Origin: Deltaproteobacteria bacterium
GTDB taxonomy: Bacteria; Desulfobacterota; GWC2-55-46
Length of the DNA stretch: 7,120 nucleotides
Direction: 5' to 3'
Assembly: GCA_016219075.1 (NCBI GenBank)
Contig: JACRCJ010000109.1
Span: forward strand, 1 to 7,120
Shown here one piece after another: positions 5,205-7,120 of this stretch; position 1 is the stretch's first letter; every line of letters begins with the position of its first letter. The notes under the pieces are model-generated. The model did no database searches, was not told the origin of the DNA, and saw only the letters and a list, made by a program, of their open reading frames with translations. The translations under genes and the position numbers were made by a program.

Positions 5205-5651
5205 GTGAGCCTGAGAGCCGATATCACGAAGCATATCACCGCCGCCATGAAGGCGGGCGAAAAGGAGAAGCTCTCCACGCTGAGGATGCTTCTGAGCGCG
5301 GCGAAGTACAAGGAGGTCGATCTCAAGCGGGAGCTTGACGATACCGAGTTCCAGCAGGTGGCCTCAACGCTCATACGCCAGCGGCAGGACTCCATAGAGC
5401 AGTTCGTAAAGGGCGGCAGGCAGGAGCTTGCGGACAAGGAAGCAAGGGAGATAGAGTTCCTCAAGAGCTACATCCCGGCCCAGCTCGGAGTCGACGAGGT
5501 GAGGGCGATAGTGAAGAAGGCGGCCGCGGACTCAGGGGCCGCAGGCGCGAAGGACATGGGCAAACTCATGAAGGCCGTCATGCCTCTTCTGAAGGGCAAG
5601 GCCGACGGCAAGCTCGTAAACGACATAGTGAAGGAAGTGCTCGGGGCCTGA
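5205..5651 (+). CDS. yqeY: GatB/YqeY domain-containing protein
   Basis: This is a stand-alone GatB/YqeY-domain protein of 148 aa, the typical length. Family features are LSTLRMLLSAAKYKEVD in the first helices (residues 23-39), a long central helix with RQRQDSIEQF, then LADKEAREIEFLKSYIPAQL, and the C-terminal three-helix domain with AKDMGKLMKAVMPLLKGKADG. The C-terminal part is related to the tail of GatB, the tRNA-dependent amidotransferase subunit, which contacts tRNA. A tRNA-related role is often inferred for the family, but it has no firmly established reaction. The protein is soluble and highly helical and charged. It is followed after 43 bp by the NIF3 gene and then mutS2, so a shared housekeeping operon is likely. 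The preceding hairpin at the mglA stop may separate it from mglA. Confidence 0.92.
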   Translation: MSLRADITKHITAAMKAGEKEKLSTLRMLLSAAKYKEVDLKRELDDTEFQQVASTLIRQRQDSIEQFVKGGRQELADKEAREIEFLKSYIPAQLGVDEVRAIVKKAAADSGAAGAKDMGKLMKAVMPLLKGKADGKLVNDIVKEVLGA

Positions 5652-5694
5652 GAAGGCCCGCGCAAAAGACCGCATTTACATAAGGACGGAGCGC

Positions 5695-6648
5695 ATGAAG
5701 ATAAGAGAGATATACGAGAGCGCCGTAAAGAGGGGCATCGAGCTTGACCCCCGGGGCGCCGAAGAGGTGAAAAAAGAGCTCGCTCGGACGAAAAAGGAGT
5801 TCGAGAAGCTCAAGGACGACGAGAAAAAGTCCTTCGACGCCGCTTCTCTTACCAACCCCTACTCCGACAGCCGCATCCTCTACGGCGACCCCGGCAGGGA
5901 GGTGAAAAGGATACTCCTCGGCATAGACATGGAGGTGGGAGAGGTGCTCCTGGCCGACAGGCTCACCGAGCGCGGCAAAAAGATAGACCTCGTAATAGCG
6001 CACCACCCCGAGGGCAGGGCCATGGCGCGGCTCTACGACGTCATGGACATGCAGTCCGGGATACTCCTCAAGTACGGCGTGCCGATAAATGTCGCCGAGG
6101 ACATCATGGAGGAGAGGATAAAAGAGGTCGAAAGAAGGCTCATGCCGGTAAACCACACGAGGGCCGTGGACGCGGCCCGGCTCCTCGATATCCCGATAAT
6201 GTGCATACACACCCCCTCGGACAACGCCGTGACGGAGTTCCTCCAGAGGCTCCTCGACGGGAAGAAGCCCGACAGCGTTGAGGACATAATGGACCTTCTG
6301 AAGGACATCCCCGAGTACTCGGCGGCCGTCGTTGAGACCACGGGCCCGAAGGTCGTATGCGGCTCCAAGAAGAGGAGGGCTGGCAAGGTCTTCGTGGACA
6401 TGACCGGCGGGACCGGAGGCAGCAAGAAGGCCTTCGAGAAGCTCTCGCAGGCGGGCGTGGGCACGGTAGTGGGCATGCACATAAGCGAAGACCACAGGAA
6501 AGAGGCCGAGAAGCACCATGTAAACGTAGTGATAGCCGGACACATCTCAAGCGACACGCTCGGGATGAACCTCTTGCTCGACAATATCCTCAGTAAAGAC
6601 GTCGAGGTCGTCGGGACCTCCGGCTTCACGAGAATAATAAGGACCTGA
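5695..6648 (+). CDS. NIF3-family (DUF34) protein
   Basis: This is a NIF3-family protein (DUF34; the E. coli relative is YbgI), a widely conserved group that binds a pair of metal ions and forms ring-shaped multimers. Its biochemical role is unsettled. Candidate metal ligands are H103-H104 in IAHHPEG, D176 in IHTPSDN, and H283 near the C-terminus in GHISSD. In YbgI the last histidine is followed four residues on by glutamate, and here that position is D287. The first 50 residues form a charged helical stretch, and residues 217-250 carry a Gly-rich, Lys-rich segment (GGTGGSKK) before the second half of the fold. The 317 residues make it longer than the shortest family members. AAGGA at 5682-5686 supports the ATG. 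It sits 43 bp after yqeY and 36 bp before mutS2. Confidence 0.88.
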   Translation: MKIREIYESAVKRGIELDPRGAEEVKKELARTKKEFEKLKDDEKKSFDAASLTNPYSDSRILYGDPGREVKRILLGIDMEVGEVLLADRLTERGKKIDLVIAHHPEGRAMARLYDVMDMQSGILLKYGVPINVAEDIMEERIKEVERRLMPVNHTRAVDAARLLDIPIMCIHTPSDNAVTEFLQRLLDGKKPDSVEDIMDLLKDIPEYSAAVVETTGPKVVCGSKKRRAGKVFVDMTGGTGGSKKAFEKLSQAGVGTVVGMHISEDHRKEAEKHHVNVVIAGHISSDTLGMNLLLDNILSKDVEVVGTSGFTRIIRT

Positions 6649-6684
6649 CAGGCCTTTTGGAGGTCTGTTTAAGAAGCGGATGCC

Positions 6685-7120
6685 GTGGATGAAACTACCT
6701 TAGAAACACTTGAGTGGCCGGCGGTCTTAAAGGAACTCTCCGGGCGGGCCCTCACCCCCATGGGGAAATCGAAGGCCGAACTCCTCGTTGCCTCAAGCGA
6801 TATCCTCCTTATACGGGAGGCCTTCGGGGAATTCTCCGAGCTCCGTGACATCGTAAAGGTATCGGGGACCCTTCCTCTCGGCTCTGCCGTTGACTTAAGG
6901 CCGGTTCTGAAGAGGGCGGAGCCCGAGGGGGCGTATCTCGTCCCCGAGGAGTTCATCCAGATACGCTCGAACATCGAAACCTCGGTGAGGCTTAAAGCCG
7001 CGCCGGACCAGTCTTTTGCCCGCACCTACCCCAGGATCGCCTCGAAGATAGAAGGCGTCTCCGACCAGAAACACCTGTTACGCGAACTCAACCGCATATT
7101 CGACGAGAAGGGCGGGATAA
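6685..7120 (+). CDS. mutS2: MutS2-family protein, N-terminal part (cut by window end)
   Basis: The reading frame stays open from a GTG at 6685 to the window edge, giving 145 codons. The product begins with LETLEWPAVLKELSGRALTPMGK, matching the MutS2 start (LEF..VL..L....T..GK), and continues through LPLGSAVDLRPVLKRAEPEG and a helical core ending FDEKGGI, in line with the clamp and lever region that precedes the ATPase. MutS2 proteins bind branched DNA or stalled ribosomes and lack the mismatch-recognition domain of MutS. The ATPase and Smr nuclease domains would lie beyond the window. A TAA at 6670-6672 closes the frame upstream, and GTG 6685 is the only start before the conserved region. Its ribosome binding site is weak. 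An out-of-frame 7-codon ORF (ATG 6680 to TAG 6703) overlaps it. Confidence 0.88.
   Translation, partial: MDETTLETLEWPAVLKELSGRALTPMGKSKAELLVASSDILLIREAFGEFSELRDIVKVSGTLPLGSAVDLRPVLKRAEPEGAYLVPEEFIQIRSNIETSVRLKAAPDQSFARTYPRIASKIEGVSDQKHLLRELNRIFDEKGGI

Noticed and set aside
5578..6543. Long open frame on the minus strand (321 codons) across the end of yqeY and most of the NIF3 gene
   Set aside because: It lies opposite two clear genes, has no recognisable domain, and has the His/Leu/Val-rich composition expected from reading GC-rich codons backwards.

Overview
The window holds eight protein genes, all on the + strand, in a GC-rich bacterial chromosome. Every gene is complete except the last, which runs off the right edge. 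Two features suggest the host. The MglB/MglA pair is very close to the Myxococcus type, and a four-subunit pyruvate:ferredoxin oxidoreductase implies anaerobic or microaerobic carbon metabolism. AGG arginine and ATA isoleucine codons are frequent despite the high GC. My best guess is an uncultivated, anaerobe-related lineage near the former Deltaproteobacteria or Nitrospirota. The sequence alone does not settle this.

Positions 13-3215 are a porC-porD-porA-porB operon for the gamma, delta, alpha and beta subunits of a 2-oxoacid:ferredoxin oxidoreductase. porD and porA overlap by one base (TAATG). A 7-bp hairpin with four T follows porC, and a tandem 23/24-bp repeat lies in the porA-porB gap. 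Together the subunits would decarboxylate pyruvate (or a related 2-oxoacid) to acetyl-CoA and load the electrons onto ferredoxin.

Positions 3711-5145 encode MglB (Roadblock/LC7 GAP) and MglA (Ras-like GTPase), the bacterial polarity switch. In Myxococcus the two genes are tightly linked. Here a 364-bp spacer separates them. It holds a nested set of palindromes (4270-4468), a strong G-quadruplex motif, and an intrinsic terminator with eight T ending 42 bp before mglA. The 495-bp spacer before mglB carries two MITE-like inverted-repeat elements (3227-3363 and 3407-3554), a hairpin followed by GGTTCATT, and a hairpin that encloses the mglB ribosome binding site.

Positions 5205-7120 hold a GatB/YqeY-domain protein, a NIF3-family (DUF34) protein, and the first 145 codons of mutS2, with gaps of 43 and 36 bp. 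These look like a housekeeping operon.

The genes belong to known families. I see no clear new enzymatic or defence system. The unusual material is in the non-coding DNA around mglB and mglA: several families of palindromic repeats and RNA structures placed where they could set the MglB:MglA ratio.
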